From NCBI GenBank assembly GCA_010015805.1, contig ML978139.1, positions 124,001 through 188,000 of the forward strand: a DNA stretch of 64,000 nt. The letters run 5' to 3'. Source of the stretch: Rhizodiscina lignyota (lineage: Eukaryota > Ascomycota > Dothideomycetes > Aulographales > Rhizodiscinaceae). Shown in pieces: positions 35,160-46,945 of this stretch (position 1 is the first letter of the stretch; every line of letters starts with the position of its first letter). The notes under the pieces are model-generated. The model was not told the DNA's origin. It saw only the letters and a program-made list of their open reading frames with translations, and made no database searches. The translations under genes were made by a program, and so were the position numbers.

Positions 35160-35661
35160 ATTCGCACCAGATCCTGAAAGAATTTTGTAGATGGGAAATA
35201 TTCTTGTACGTCATTTGACTTGATGATGTTGACGATACGCTCCTTGCATTGGGTGGGAGGAATCGGCGTTTAATATTGGGTCATTTGAGCTTGGATAGCA
35301 TCAAGGAAGCCGATCATATGTATGGTGCTCTAAGGTAAAGAGCAGCGGGACTGATCGATTGTAAATAGTTAGATGGAATCAATGTGTACAGGTGGCGACC
35401 ATCAACGGGACTTCATGTGCGAATTGATGTACTTTTGTTGACTTGCCCACCAGGGCCACGCGTGACCTCTGAGGGGGGGGGGCCGGGGCGGGAGCTATGA
35501 AGCTTTGACCATGAACGTCACAATCTAGAAGAACGAGGCACGACTGCTTCAATGCTGGCCTCATAATCTCTACTCGAAATGCGATTCACTCTTAGATACC
35601 GCCTTGCTTCTATACCCAGTGCAGAACGATAGCATGAAGCAGTGTCAGAAGCTTTGCCATC
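35160..35661. other. Intergenic region with G-rich tract
   Basis: This is the 3' flank of the ADAM gene and the promoter of the VPS39 gene. No gene is recognisable. It contains the G-run listed separately. Confidence 0.45.
35473..35492 (+). repeat. G10 run and G-rich tract
   Basis: Ten consecutive G are followed by CC, GGGG, C and GGG. The tract could form a G-quadruplex on the plus strand. Homopolymers of this length are also prone to sequencing error. Confidence 0.7.
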
Positions 35662-38600
35662 ATGTTATCCGCATTCACAGCTCGTCCTATCGTCGAGCTC
35701 AAGCAGCGCGACAAGTCGAAGATTGAGTCCATCTTGGCCTATGGTATCTACGATGCATATTCAATCTACAATATAGTAATTCTAACATTCATTAAGGTGA
35801 TCGAGTCTTCGTAGGCCTCAATACCGGGTCCCTCCGCATCTACCGCGTCAACGAGACGCCAGAGGACGACTTGAACCACCAGCGCGATGCCTCCACTGCC
35901 ACTGCCACTGCCACAGCCACAGACGGTAGCGAAGCAAACGGCAACGATGTACAAGCCAAACCACCGCCCAAACCCCGCCTCGTAGACCTCCTCCGCGAAG
36001 AAGAGAAGTTTGCCAAACGCGGCGTTCAGCAGCTCGCCATCATCAAGGAAGCGAATCTCCTCCTCTCTCTGTCAGACGGCTATGTGAGCTTGCACGATGT
36101 ACAGTCCTACGCACTGCAATCACGGCTCGAGAAGACGAAAGGCGCGAGCGTCTTCGCGGTGACGAGTAATATCGTCAAAGATGCACAAACAGGCATCCCG
36201 AGCATCGTGAGCAGGCTTGCTGTCGCGGTCAAGCGGAAAATCATACTGTGGAAGTGGGCGGACATGGAGATGGTGGAGGAAGGGGAGGGTGAGGGTAAGG
36301 GCGAGATTAGCCTCCCTGCGAGCGTGAAAAGCTTGACGTGGGCGAGTGCGACGAAGGTGCTCGCAGGCATGGATCCGGGCTTCGTGCTCGTGGATGTGGA
36401 CTCGGGTAGCATCACGGATATCAACAAACCAGGCAGCAATATCGGGGCTGTCGATGCGGGCGTCAGGTTCGGCGCGATTAATAGCAGTGGCATGAGCTAT
36501 ATGGGCATGGGAGGCTGGGTGCCGAAGCCGATGGCCACGAAGCTAGCGGAGGGCGAGATGCTGCTCGCCAAAGACGTCAATACGTTGTTCATAGATGCGG
36601 ACGATGGCAAGGCGAGGGATAAGCGGCAGATTCCTTGGGCGCAGGCTCCGGAGACGGTGGGATATTCGTATCCTTACTTGCTTGCGCTGCAGCCGGCGGC
36701 GAAGGGCGCTCTCGAAGTGCGGAACCCGGATACGTTGAGTTTGCTACAGACGATTGCGTTGCCGAATGCGGGCGTGCTGCATGTGCCCCAGCCGAATATC
36801 AGTCTAGCCCATGCGGCGAAGGGGTTCTTAGTCGCTAGTGAGAGGGTTGTTTGGCGCATGGCGGCGCTGGACTACGACTCGCAGATCGAAGAACTCATCG
36901 GTAAAGAGCGATTCGATGAGGCGATCAGCCTGTTAGGAATGCTGGAAGACACTCTGCTCAAAGACAAGGAGGGAAAATTGAGAGAGGTCAGGATTCTGAA
37001 GGCGCACGCGCTATTTGAAGCGAGGAGGTATAGGCAAGCCTTTGAATACTTCTCTGAGGCGAAGGCGCCACCAGAGAGAGTCATAAGCCTGTATCCCAGG
37101 AGTATTGCCGGGGATCTGGCACCCGAAGAGAGCGTGAAGGATGAAGAGAGTGTGGCTGGTGAAGAAGATGGTTCTGCTGAGGCGAGCAAGGCGATGCTTG
37201 GTACGACACCGAGTTCGACAGTTGGCAAGTCACTCCTGGGCTTGGGCCGAAGTGGACATTCGAGAGCAGACTCGGATACATCGTCAATCAGATCGGGGAA
37301 GGGCGGTTCTGCCTTTGACAGCTCGCCTAGCAAGTCGAAAGAGAGCGTTACTGGCAGAGGGATGGAAGGGAAGGATTTCGCCGTTGCTGTCAACGAGCTC
37401 TGCCGTTTCCTCGTTCAGATCCACGGGCAGCTGCTCAAGGTCCTGAACCCGGATGGCTCACTGAAAGAAGACACTCCTCATAACAAGGAAAATAGCACGA
37501 TCTATCCACTCATCATGCACTTGCTGAACAGCTCCAGCGACTCCGACGACTGGACCCAGCAGCTAAAAGATGTGGCAACCCTCGTCGACACCACTTTGTT
37601 CAAAGCGTACATGCTGGTCAACCCTGGCCTTGCAGGCTCGCTCTTCCGTCTTTCCAATTTCTGTGATCCAGCAGTAGTCACAGAGAAGCTCTATGAATCG
37701 TCCCGCTACACCGACCTCATCGACTTTCTGCAAGGCAAGAAACTGCACCGCGAAGCGCTAACCTTACTTGCTAAATTCGGCAAGTGTGAAGAGATGAAGG
37801 AGGAAGAGGTCATGCCCCAACTGAGAGGGCCACGGCGAACCGTGCAGTATCTGCAAATGCTACCTCCAGAGATGATTGATGTGATTCTCGAGTTTACGGA
37901 ATGGCCTGTGAGAGCAGACCGGGGAATGGGCATGGAGGTTTTCATCGCGGACACCGAGAATGCGGAGACACTGCCGCGACATAAGGTGCTTGACTTCTTG
38001 GCATCTATTGACGACGATCTCGCCGTCAGGTATCTGGAGCACATCATCGATGAGCTGGACGACATGACTGCGGCGTTCCATCAACGGTTGGTGGAGCTAT
38101 ACCTCAAGACTGTTAAGGACAAGGAGTCAGGGGAAGAGAAGAAGAAGGCGGAGTTGAGAGACAAGCTATTAAGCTTCTTACAGAAAAGTGGGGAGTATAA
38201 TAAGTGGAGGATATTCCAGATGCTACCAGCCGATGACCCAGACTTTTACGAGGCGAGAGCGGTGGTGTTGAGTAAGATGGGACAGCATAAGCAGGCACTG
38301 AGTATTTATGTGTTTCAATTGCGTGATTACGAGAAGGCTGAAGAGTACGTCGTTCCCCGTCAATTGTTCTAAACGGGAAGATTCGCTAACAGGGAACAGC
38401 TATTGTAATCGCATCTACCTTGCTGAATCAACCTCGAATACTCAGCAAGAGTCTGAAGATAGCGCGCCGTCAATCTATCATACGCTGCTCACGCTCTACC
38501 TCACACCACCTGCGCCTTATTCGTCTGACAAATCGCTACAAGTTCCTCTTCTTACTGCTGCACTATCACTTTTATCACATCATGGACCACGTTTGCCAGC

Positions 38601-38946
38601 ATCCCAGACCCTCTCATTACTTCCGGAAAACCTGCCGTTAGAGAAGCTCTACCGCTACTTCGAAGCCCGCCTTCGAGCAGCAACCACAGCCGCCAACGAA
38701 GAACGCATTGTCGCGCGACTGAGAGGCGTCGAGCGTGCCCGAGTTGATGGAGCCCTTGTGAAGGAGAAGGGGAGAAGAGCGCTTATTGGAGAAGAACGGG
38801 TGTGCGGTGTGTGTGGGAAGAGGTTTGGCGGCGCTGCAATCAGGGTTATGCCGAGGAAAGCCGGGACCATCAGCGATGGGAATGAGGTTGTCCATTATGG
38901 GTGTTTTGGGAAGGGAGAGGCGAGGAGGACGAGCTTGTGGTCGTGA
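35662..38946 (+). CDS. VAM6: Vacuolar HOPS/CORVET tethering subunit Vam6/VPS39
   Basis: This is a HOPS subunit that acts in vacuole fusion and in contacts with mitochondria. Three exons (35662-35743, 35797-38344, 38400-38946) encode 1058 residues. The N-terminal CNH-type propeller begins MLSAFTARPIVELKQRDKSK and continues DRVFVGLNTGSLRIYRV. The region FDEAISLLGMLEDTLLKDKE starts the helical clathrin-heavy-chain-like repeats. The C-terminal zinc-ribbon-like VPS39 domain has CGVCGKRFGGAAIRVMP and VVHYGCF. Insertions of low complexity include a TATATA-type run near residue 70, encoded by a short ACTGCC repeat, and an acidic/serine stretch at about 430-500. The second intron was placed so that KAED|YCNRIYL joins in frame. 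Confidence 0.9.
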
Positions 38947-40079
38947 TTGGATGGGAGGAGATGTGATTTTGATACCCCAGAGTTAAAATAGACATGAAGC
39001 GTTATTAATGCTTACATTTGGTCTTCTATATTAGCACTACCTTCGGTGGAAACGCCTTGTGACTGGAGAAAATATCTTGCGGTGCAGTTCTATTTCAAGG
39101 ACTGTCGCATATCTTCCATGATGAAGTGATGGAAAGTGAGTTATTGATAAATTTAGTCTAGGTAAAGGCTTGACAATTGTGGGTTCCTCTCAAAATAAGA
39201 AACATCGCCCCAGATCTCCGCTATGCATATCCGCAGTGCATTTCTGCATCTCCCTGGATCTTGACTAGTACACCTTTCCATACATTGACTGTTGATAGCT
39301 CCACAATATCTATCTAGAATTGTGAATTATGAATAGAGTTATGGCTAAGCCCTGGAACCTCAAGCGAGTCTACCAATAGATTTCAGAGCATAAGACCAGG
39401 AAACGGTGTGGGTCAGTAAGACGGGCCCGCTGATCGGTGCTCGGAGGTGCCTTTGAACATGCAACTGCTCACAGCCCATTTTGCGCACCCACAGCTGCCG
39501 AGAGGTACAAGTAAGGGTCTCTGCAGATATTGAAAATTCCATCGCTAAAGAGGGAGGCAAGATTCAAATAACAAAAGGCTTGAGAATACTTGGTGCGTCA
39601 AATATCCCGAATGCTAATCGCCTTCTTCTTCTCTTATTCTGTAGAACATCGAGGAGTATCACCGGATCATTGAGATAATAAAAGCTTCGATCCTCGAGGT
39701 TGTTTGGTTTAGTTTATTATGAATTTGGCTCGTCTGAGGGTAAGTTCCGATCACCGCTATGTTGGCTCAGTTATCTCAGATAAACATTGCTCGGAGATGT
39801 TCGACCGCCTTCAGATCCGGAACTCAATGTGCAAACACGAAGCGCATATGGAGCATTCAGAAAGAGCTATAGCTTCGAAACAAGGGACGAATTGCATGAG
39901 ATTTGAATGTAACCTTTGATTGGGTATTCCGAAAGATTGGGTATTCCGAAAGACTGTCTCTACCTGTACCCCGAACGACACGAACGCCCGACCTGACCCA
40001 AACGTGACAGAAGCGTTACGCATATAAACCGCAGTCGTCGATGCATCTGCCAGGAGAATCCATTGTGATACAGTGCGCC
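38947..40079. other. AT-rich intergenic region
   Basis: This 1.1-kb convergent region lies between VAM6 and a minus-strand gene. No gene is recognisable. A 17-bp tandem duplication lies at 39918-39951. Confidence 0.5.
39918..39951 (+). repeat. Two perfect tandem copies of a 17-bp unit
   Basis: The unit GATTGGGTATTCCGAAA occurs twice in direct succession with no mismatch. Such a short exact duplication suggests recent slippage. Confidence 0.85.
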
Positions 40080-40592
40080 TTACAGCAAAAGAGCTGCACC
40101 TGCTAAAGCGCCCGCCGCTGCAACGCCAGCAGCCTTCAGGACTGGGAGTGCGGTCGGAGCAGCTGGGCCCGAGAGATCTTTGGTGTAAATACTGAGCTCC
40201 TCAGCATGTAGCGACGTGTAGTACTGCTGAACCGAAGTCGGCAGCTTAGTCCACCAGGTCGGCGTTGATTCGGCGGTGGCAAGGCTGGATAAGACGCCGA
40301 TGTCGACATTGGTAGCAGTGAGCTCCTCGAATTCAGACTTGGGTACTGCCGTCGAGAGCGCAGAAAGGAAGGCGCTATACTCGGGTTGCGCCGTTACGGA
40401 TGTCGCCCAGGTGGACAGATCGGATAACAGCCTTCCCTCAACGCTGGTGAACTTGGCCTCGTCGGTGAAAGTCGTCGAGATGATAGTAGGAGAGGGGAAT
40501 GGGATCCCAGCATTGCCGGAGTTGGAAGCAGAATCGCTGGATTGGGCGGCGACAAAGGCCGAAAGAGCAGCGATGGCAAAGACACACTTCAT
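40080..40592 (-). CDS. Small secreted, probably GPI-anchored protein
   Basis: This single exon encodes 170 residues. It has a clear signal peptide (MKCVFAIAALSAFVAAQ) and a serine/threonine/alanine-rich mature part without cysteines beyond the signal. The C-terminus fits a GPI signal: small residues, then the hydrophobic tail AAGVAAAGALAGAALLL with no basic end. The middle contains TWWTKLPTSVQQYYTSLHAE, a helical motif seen in fungal cell-surface proteins of unknown function. Its product would sit in the plasma membrane or wall. I do not recognise a named family. The gene stands alone, with AT-rich flanks on both sides. Confidence 0.75.
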   Translation of the reverse strand: MKCVFAIAALSAFVAAQSSDSASNSGNAGIPFPSPTIISTTFTDEAKFTSVEGRLLSDLSTWATSVTAQPEYSAFLSALSTAVPKSEFEELTATNVDIGVLSSLATAESTPTWWTKLPTSVQQYYTSLHAEELSIYTKDLSGPAAPTALPVLKAAGVAAAGALAGAALLL

Positions 40593-42278
40593 TTTGGCGA
40601 GTGTGGGAGATGAAAGACTTCGTCAATGTTTTAGACAATCTTTGAAGGGAGTTGAAATTTCAGGGTTGATCACCTGAAACGGAAGACTGTCTGTTGACTG
40701 AAAAGATACTTCACGACATAACGTTCTCATCGGAGGCTTATATGCAACCTTGCGGCCACACCGAACCCAATATGAAAAGAAAAAACATGAGCTGAAAGGC
40801 TAGAAGCTCCAAAAGTACCGCAGATCCTCCCAAGGCGTAATTTCACGGCCTGCCACTTTGCTTTGACAGTCACGGGCTTAGGACTTAGTTCCTTGTTAGA
40901 ATAGGACGAAGGCGGAATGGCGCCGGTGAAGCTTCCTGGTACCGACTGCTTCAGCCTCGCTGTTGCTGGCGCTGAATACGGGCACGAGTGGACAACCTCA
41001 CGATAGTGCCGTTTCACAAGCTCGATTGTTGGACTTTTTGGGAGTCGGAGGGTTCTCGGCTTCCAAACAACTGTATGGGAGGCCAATAAAACGCCTTGAG
41101 GCCTGTGAAGGTGGCTGAAAGCAGGGAGTGCGGTGGAGGCACAGGAGGCACAGCGGAGCGAAAATTACGCTTGACAAACCCAAGACCCGAAGGATCGCAG
41201 AGAGATGAGGCTGAGCGCCGCTGCGGCATAAACCGAATCACGTGGGTGTTCTCAAAGCTCGAAAGGCGCCGATTATTTAGGGGCCAAAAATGGATCATCA
41301 AGTTCAAACAACGTCATTTCACTTTCTAAAGGGTGAATCTGCCATGAACAATGCCCGAAACATTCAACGCCAGCGGCTTGGTTGTCAGGGCTTCTGTGAT
41401 TGCCAAAACGCAGCTCGGCCACGGTTCGAGCAGAATCTACTTCTTGAGCTTGGCGAAGTCATAGGATCAATTTCACAGCAATACGCGCACGAGTCTCGGT
41501 CCTGATACGTGGCTGTGTCACTGATTGATACCTTGAATGACCTGGTTCGATACTTAATTCCCCTTTCGGATTCCGCATGCAAACGAACGACTTGTCTCGG
41601 ATTTTAAGGAAGATTAACATTGAACCTATGCAGGCGAGATGCTGCAGCGACCAAGCTTTGGCTACGATGATACTCTTGCCTTGTTTTGACATGCCGTGAG
41701 ATATAAACATCCATTCAAGAGACTTTCGACTTGGACAGCCCATGACGATCATCAACGACAACAGTAAGCTCAATGATCGATATCGTTCAGCCTTGTCCTA
41801 AGAATTTCGATCGTTGCCGATGTTTCCGGAGTAACCCGAGAAAGGCCCTTGGCTCAAGTCTGCCTGACTTCGTGATTCAGCCGCACAGTTATATTTTTCC
41901 GTGTTATATGATCTGCGACCGTACTGCTTTCCGGGTCAACGTAGTGGCTGTAAGATTTGAAGAATGTCAATTTCATTTGAAAGTATATGCTCCTAGGTTC
42001 TGGAATCGCCGGGCATCGATTTTGGCTGTAGTTGTTGAGGGGAGAGCTCGAGGCTCCGCAGTTCTTGAACATTTCCCCGTTGCTGTGGAGTCGCCCACAG
42101 CACTATTGGATAACCTTTCTATGCTCTTGAGGTTTGAGGGAATTGGGTGATGTGTCAGATCTCCATTTACGATCGATCGTTCTGTCATGACCTTCACTAT
42201 CAGCTCGCTCTGATGAGACCAGTTCGCTCATCGAAGTGTGCCGACACACACACACGTAGCATTGACTTGCAAGGGCAA
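40593..42278. other. Intergenic region of 1.7 kb
   Basis: The longest frame is 125 codons (plus, 41773-42150). It has no recognisable features and is opposed by open frames on the minus strand. I see no repeat or mobile element. Confidence 0.45.
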
Positions 42279-42797
42279 TCACGGAGTGTACTTCGCTCTC
42301 AGCGCCGCTGCCTCCTTGTTGATATGCATCACATATTCGCGCACAGTCGGCCTAACAAGCTCCTTAGTGCAAGTTTCTTTCTGAGGACAAGAAACACAGT
42401 GGTTGTAGAGGGTAAAATGCATCTCCATCCAGTGCTTCTTGAATCCGTCTTTCGTCTTTGGCGTAGTCCAGGTTTGATGAGGAAGGCGTGCGCTGATCAG
42501 ACTGTGCCGTAGTTCCACAGATCGGGGGAGCTCGGCGCGCACTTGCCGGCACGTGAGTCGTAGTGCGTTCATTGTGTCGTACGTTGTTCGGAAGATATTG
42601 ATTGCGGAGGACCATTCGTCACAGTGGCTCATTTTGGATAAAGCTGGGAATTCGGAAAGGATTGCGAAATCATATATCTGTTGCCGGAGTTCGAGAGGGA
42701 GCGTGAGGAATTTGTACAACGCTACTCAACGTTAGTAAACATTACATTGACACAGGAGCATATATGATGGCATACATTGCTTAGTAGTATCTGCCAT
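42279..42797 (-). CDS. Small F-box-like / 2EXR-type protein
   Basis: Two exons on the minus strand (42797-42776, 42721-42279) encode 154 residues. The intron has strong signals (GTATGC, TTTACTAAC near the 3' end, GTAG). The start MADTTKQS is followed by the F-box-like helix LYKFLTLPLELRQQIYDFAI, a pattern common in short Pezizomycotina proteins of unknown role. Later RLTCRQVRAELPRSVELRH matches the usual second helix. The C-terminal part contains CVSCPQKETC, a pair of cysteines that could bind metal. An upstream in-frame ATG at 42926 would add a hydrophobic leader; the downstream one gives the family-like start. The role is unknown; Skp1 binding is only a possibility. Confidence 0.65.
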
Positions 42798-43611
42798 TGT
42801 AGGAGTGGCGTGCGGTGGGCCGCTGTTTGGTGCGGGTTGTGAGGTTGCTATGGTAGATATTGAAAAAGCGATTGTGGAAATCAAAAAGGCAATGCATAGC
42901 GGCCGCTGTCCGCTTAATATGGCCATTGGAGCCGTAAGAACCTTAAATTAAGAATGAAAGTCCTTGCATGTTGTGATCTCACCAGGCAAATTCACCCCGG
43001 ATGCTGAGGTAATACCAAGTAAGGATGATGACTATACATGTTAAACGGTACATGTATTTCCATGACAAGCGGCTACAAACTTTTGGAAGATTGCCGAGGG
43101 AAGGAGATAATCTTGAAATATCAAAGCTGCGTGATAGATTATTTGTTACTTAATTTGATTGCAATTATTAGAAGATGCGTGTATTATCGCTTCGAGGCAA
43201 GCTAAGCTAGTCAGAGAGTAGCAGGCTGTCGCAGCCATCAAACAGGAGTGAAGATAGTTTTGGGAGAGCCAGCGTTTTGAGAGTGTCGGTAGGGAACTCG
43301 AAAGCCGGGTCAAATCCTCTCGTTTGCATTCTTCATATTCTGACCAGCCTGTCCTGGTGGTCTAATCCTCTTAACTCCGGAGCGCTACGTAGAGCTTATC
43401 GTCTTAGCACTGCAATGTATCATGTCAGAATCATGTGCCTCGTAGGTACTAGGCATACATACGCGAAGCAGTCTATCATGACTTCCAGCATGTAGGGATG
43501 CCTTGACGCAGAATACGGATTGGAGAAGAGCCCAACTCCTGTCTTCGGAGGCAAACTTTACCGCCTTTTTCGCAACAGTCATCAAACAAATGCTGGTTCT
43601 TGGTTGACCTT
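42798..43611. other. Intergenic region
   Basis: There is no recognisable gene. The sequence is AT-rich between about 42.9 and 43.2 kb. Near 43309 a GGGTCAAATCC string resembles a tRNA T-loop, but it has no matching stems. Confidence 0.45.
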
Positions 43612-44257
43612 TCAAAGCAGCTTCAAGTGTCCGGTGACTTTATCGACCATGCTCTTCGGTGCCGGACCGACACCCAGAACCGTTGCACTCCCACTTGCAA
43701 TTTGCGTCCTTCCAGCATCGTGTATGATTTGTGCGCAGATCCCCAAGCTCAATGCCTGCGCCTGCAATAATTCCAGCTCTTCTTCACTCTTGACTTGTAA
43801 GGCAACTTTCGCCTGACCGTATTTCTCCCAGCGCTTCAGTATTTCGGACTGTGGATCGCGTCGAAGGAAGTGTTTGTAACACGCGAGTGTTGCGTGTGAG
43901 GCCTGCGCAGCTATTTTGCCTACGAAAACACGTTAGATTCAAGTAACTTACTCCTGAATAAGGAAGGGAGCGCCGCGTACCTTTGGTCATGCCTAGATCT
44001 GTTCGCACGACGAGTACAAGTTTACACTCCTCATTATTGCCAGAGAATTCACTAAGCTCACTCTTCTCCTCTTCCTCTTCCTCGTCCTCAGAGGAGTCGT
44101 CGGGATGTGGCACAGGTCCAGCTCCAGCATGCTTGTTTGTAACTGGTCCCAAAGTCGAGAATTGTCCTATGAAATAGCCAAAGAGGCCAGCAATGATGGC
44201 AGAAGCGACCGCGATAGCTGCAGCAGATGGCGGGGGACGATCCTGGGGAAGCGCCAT
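43612..44257 (-). CDS. PTH2: Peptidyl-tRNA hydrolase 2
   Basis: It releases tRNA from peptidyl-tRNA that has dropped off ribosomes. Two exons on the minus strand (44257-43981, 43919-43612) encode 194 residues. The N-terminus carries a membrane span (AIAVASAIIAGLFGYFIGQF) as in the mitochondria-associated human enzyme, followed by a linker with a run of acidic residues. The catalytic domain starts at CKLVLVVRTDLGMTKGKIAA and includes QASHATLACYKHFL, KVALQVKSEEELELL and the C-terminal TVLGVGPAPKSMVDKVTGHL, all diagnostic for the archaeal/eukaryotic Pth2 fold. The intron splits the G of TKGKIAAQ. It is followed upstream on the same strand by AYR1. Confidence 0.95.
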
Positions 44258-44678
44258 GTTCTCCACAAATTCTGAGTTGGCTGTGGTGAAGCGAGAGAGT
44301 TCACATCAAACCAATCCTGGCAGTGCGCGCAATATTTATTGAAGTTTTGAGCTTGGACCATATATGTGGCTGTCTGTGAATCGAGCCCCACGTGGCGGTG
44401 CTGGTAGCTGGCATACACTACGAACGGGCTAGCATTTCGACGTAATATCCCACAGCGCAACGCTTGAACAACTGCAGTCACTCTCTCGTTTCGTCATTCT
44501 TCTTTCATCCAAGGAGCCAATGTTGAACAGATTTGGCCCAGAAAGCAACGTTATGAGGTCCATTAAAGTCCAACTGCATCCATACTATGTAAAATACTTG
44601 CATATTAACAGATGCGCCTCTTACGATTTCATAGCTATGCCATGTAACGCCAAACCATGTTACATGTGGCAAGCGCAT
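44258..44678. other. Intergenic region between PTH2 and AYR1
   Basis: This 421-bp gap holds the PTH2 promoter and the AYR1 3' end, both on the minus strand. There is no recognisable gene. Confidence 0.45.
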
Positions 44679-45733
44679 TTAAATCATCTTCTTAATGCCT
44701 GTGCCCCGTAGTTTCTCGAAATGAAACATCTTGATAAACTGGGTTTCCTGGAATACAATTAGCGCTGAAGTACCACGGGCTTCGATAGAGCTTACGAGAA
44801 CGGCCTTGGGAAGGAAGCTCGACGCAAACCATATCAATGAAGCGGAAGATCCTTCCCAGACGTATCTGCTTCGCCCTCCGAAGCTCAGCAGATTCAGAAG
44901 CCAGGAGAATGCGCCCTTTGCTAGGATTCTGTCGACTGTCCTCCTCGCATATGTCTCGTTATCAATGCCGACGGTTTGAGCATGCGTAAGGCGACCCTTG
45001 TATTCTTCCGCAATTGGAGAATAATATGAGCCTTCTGGGAGGGTACGATCCACACGCGCAAGGTTCGATTTGACTCCCCCTGTGGCTATAACTACGACCC
45101 GGACTCCGAACTGGGATAGTTCGACGCGAAGTGTATCGGAATAAGCGTGTAGGGCGGCTTTGGAAGCGTTGTAGACTGACGAGAAGGCGTATGGCCTGCG
45201 CAATTGAAAATTGTCAGCATCGTAATACGCAGTATACTGAGCAGATTGGGCGACTGACATGACTCCTGCTAAGCTGCCGATCTGGACGATCGTTCCTTTC
45301 GCTTCGATGAGAAGAGGCGAAAACTCTTTGCACATTCGCATCACAGAGAAGACGTTAGCTTCAAACGTGTCGCGAACCTCTGCCATGTCGACATCTAGCG
45401 CCGGCATTGTGTAGTTTCTACCCGCATTGTTCACTAGTATGTCGAGCTTTCCCTCATTTCGCTTGGAGACTTCATCTCTCAGCGCAATGATGCTGCCTGG
45501 GTCTGTCAATTCGAGTGACAATGTCTCGATGCCGAGGTCTGCGAGCTCTGATATTTTGGCGGTGGTACGGGCGGTCGCGAAGACGCGGAAGCCTCGAGAG
45601 TGAAATTGTCGTGCGAGCGCATTTCCGATTCCTCCCGGAGAGCAACTGCAGAGAATGTTAAGTCTGAAGTGCTAGGAATTGTCGGTGATTCTCACCCTGT
45701 AATCAAGACAGTCTGCTGTTTCTGGGAGGGCAT
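44679..45733 (-). CDS. AYR1: NADPH-dependent 1-acyl-DHAP reductase
   Basis: This short-chain dehydrogenase reduces 1-acyldihydroxyacetone phosphate to lysophosphatidic acid on ER and lipid droplets. Three exons on the minus strand (45733-45696, 45645-45259, 45195-44679) encode 313 residues. The cofactor motif TGCSPGGIG is formed across the first splice (GG|T). The catalytic pair is YNASK (Y150, K154), preceded by IVQIGSLAGVMPYAFSSV, which is made by the second splice (AT|G). The segment RVELSQFGVRVVVIATGGVKSN is typical of AYR1. An unspliced reading through the second intron stays open (VAQSAQYTAYYDADNFQLRR) and could mislead gene callers. A hydrophobic C-terminal region could contact membranes. 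Confidence 0.92.
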
Positions 45734-46080
45734 GCCGAATATAGTATGTAAGCTTTTGAGGTTCCGGGATGAGCGATCTTGCCGAGACTCGGGATTGACG
45801 GGATGTAGAAGCGAACTCTTTGCGAAGAAGAAGAATTTCTCGGATACGATATCACATCACAAAACAGCTACCAAAGAGGGTTTCTTATAATGGATAGCGT
45901 AATGTGCCTTGCATTAATTAACGCCGAATAGGCTATCAGTTTAAAGCTTCAAGGGGAAATGGAATTATACACACAGTCTTGGCGTTTTCAACACTCTCAA
46001 ATGGTAACACTAACCATAAATAGTCAAGTGACTTCCTGAACAAGGGTACCAGCATCTTCTTACGCCTCCTTTTGCAAGGT

Positions 46081-46087
46081 TGACTCA
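46081..46087 (+). promoter_or_regulatory. Second GCN4/CPC1-type site TGACTCA
   Basis: This is a second perfect match, about 350 bp from the AYR1 start and 860 bp from LYS2. It is less likely to act than the proximal one. Confidence 0.35.
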
Positions 46088-46842
46088 TTGTAGACGCGTC
46101 AAGCTTAACCTGAACATGGGCTACACTTGTTGAAAACAGAAGCTGCTAGAGATTCAACCGGATTACACACAAAACTTGAGGATTATGGTCCATTATCAGT
46201 CCCCATTTTGCACGCTGACTCGGCCGTAGAACGAAAGAGTGAACGGAGTACCGGACTTCGGTTCAACGGTTGCTCCGGGGAGTCCTTCCAGGTGGCAGTC
46301 GGTGCTGAAGATGCTCCACAGAGCAATTGGAATCTTAGGCTTCGTGAGGGCTCCTTCCAAATGGATACTAATCATGAATTAGGATATCGATGGTGAAGAG
46401 TCGAGTATATGTAATGTGGAACAAATGTACTCTCAGAAGCTCTCCACCTCCTAGAGCACGTTGTACCGAGGTAGCTCCGATGTCGGGCGAAATTTTAGAG
46501 TGCACGCGAGCGGTCTGCCATGTTAATTTTTCAACAGCTTCATGAATACTGTATACACCAGAAAAAGAGTGGGGTTCAGCTTAGCCTTTACTCGAATTAT
46601 GTTAATTCGACTTGCAAAGTTCAATTGACTTAGTTTCTTTTGTTAGACCCTGTTGGTCAGCCATTTGAGGACACTCAATTTTCAGGGTCGATACAGTCAC
46701 AAACTCGTAGACCATTGACCACAGCCATTAGAAGCGTCAAGATCCCTCACAGAACTATCGCTACCGTAGTCGCGGGGCCACGGACGAGTACACAATTAGA
46801 CAGATCTCTGATAATCTCGGCATTCACGAAGTTTCCCCGTTG

Positions 46843-46849
46843 TGACTCA
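46843..46849 (+). promoter_or_regulatory. GCN4/CPC1-type site TGACTCA upstream of LYS2
   Basis: A perfect TGACTCA lies about 97 bp before the LYS2 ATG. General amino-acid control through this element is established for fungal lysine genes, so the position and target agree. Binding itself is inferred. Confidence 0.6.
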
Positions 46850-46945
46850 AGTCTCCTGACATCTCTCATCACCATTTTTCATCTCGAACAAAAACGTACC
46901 TCATTAGTCTATAATCCGAGACCATCAAAACTGCACTAAATCGAT

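Larger units (their letters stand above)
45734..46945. promoter_or_regulatory. Divergent promoter region, AYR1 / LYS2
   Basis: This 1.2-kb gap lies between divergent starts. It contains two TGACTCA sequences (46081-46087 and 46843-46849), the consensus for the amino-acid control factor GCN4/CPC1/CpcA. No coding sequence resembling the missing N-terminal LYS2 domain was seen. Confidence 0.55.

Noticed and set aside
43300-43340. tRNA T-loop-like string GGGTCAAATCC
   Set aside because: The flanks do not form a T-stem or acceptor stem, and no A-box lies at the right distance.
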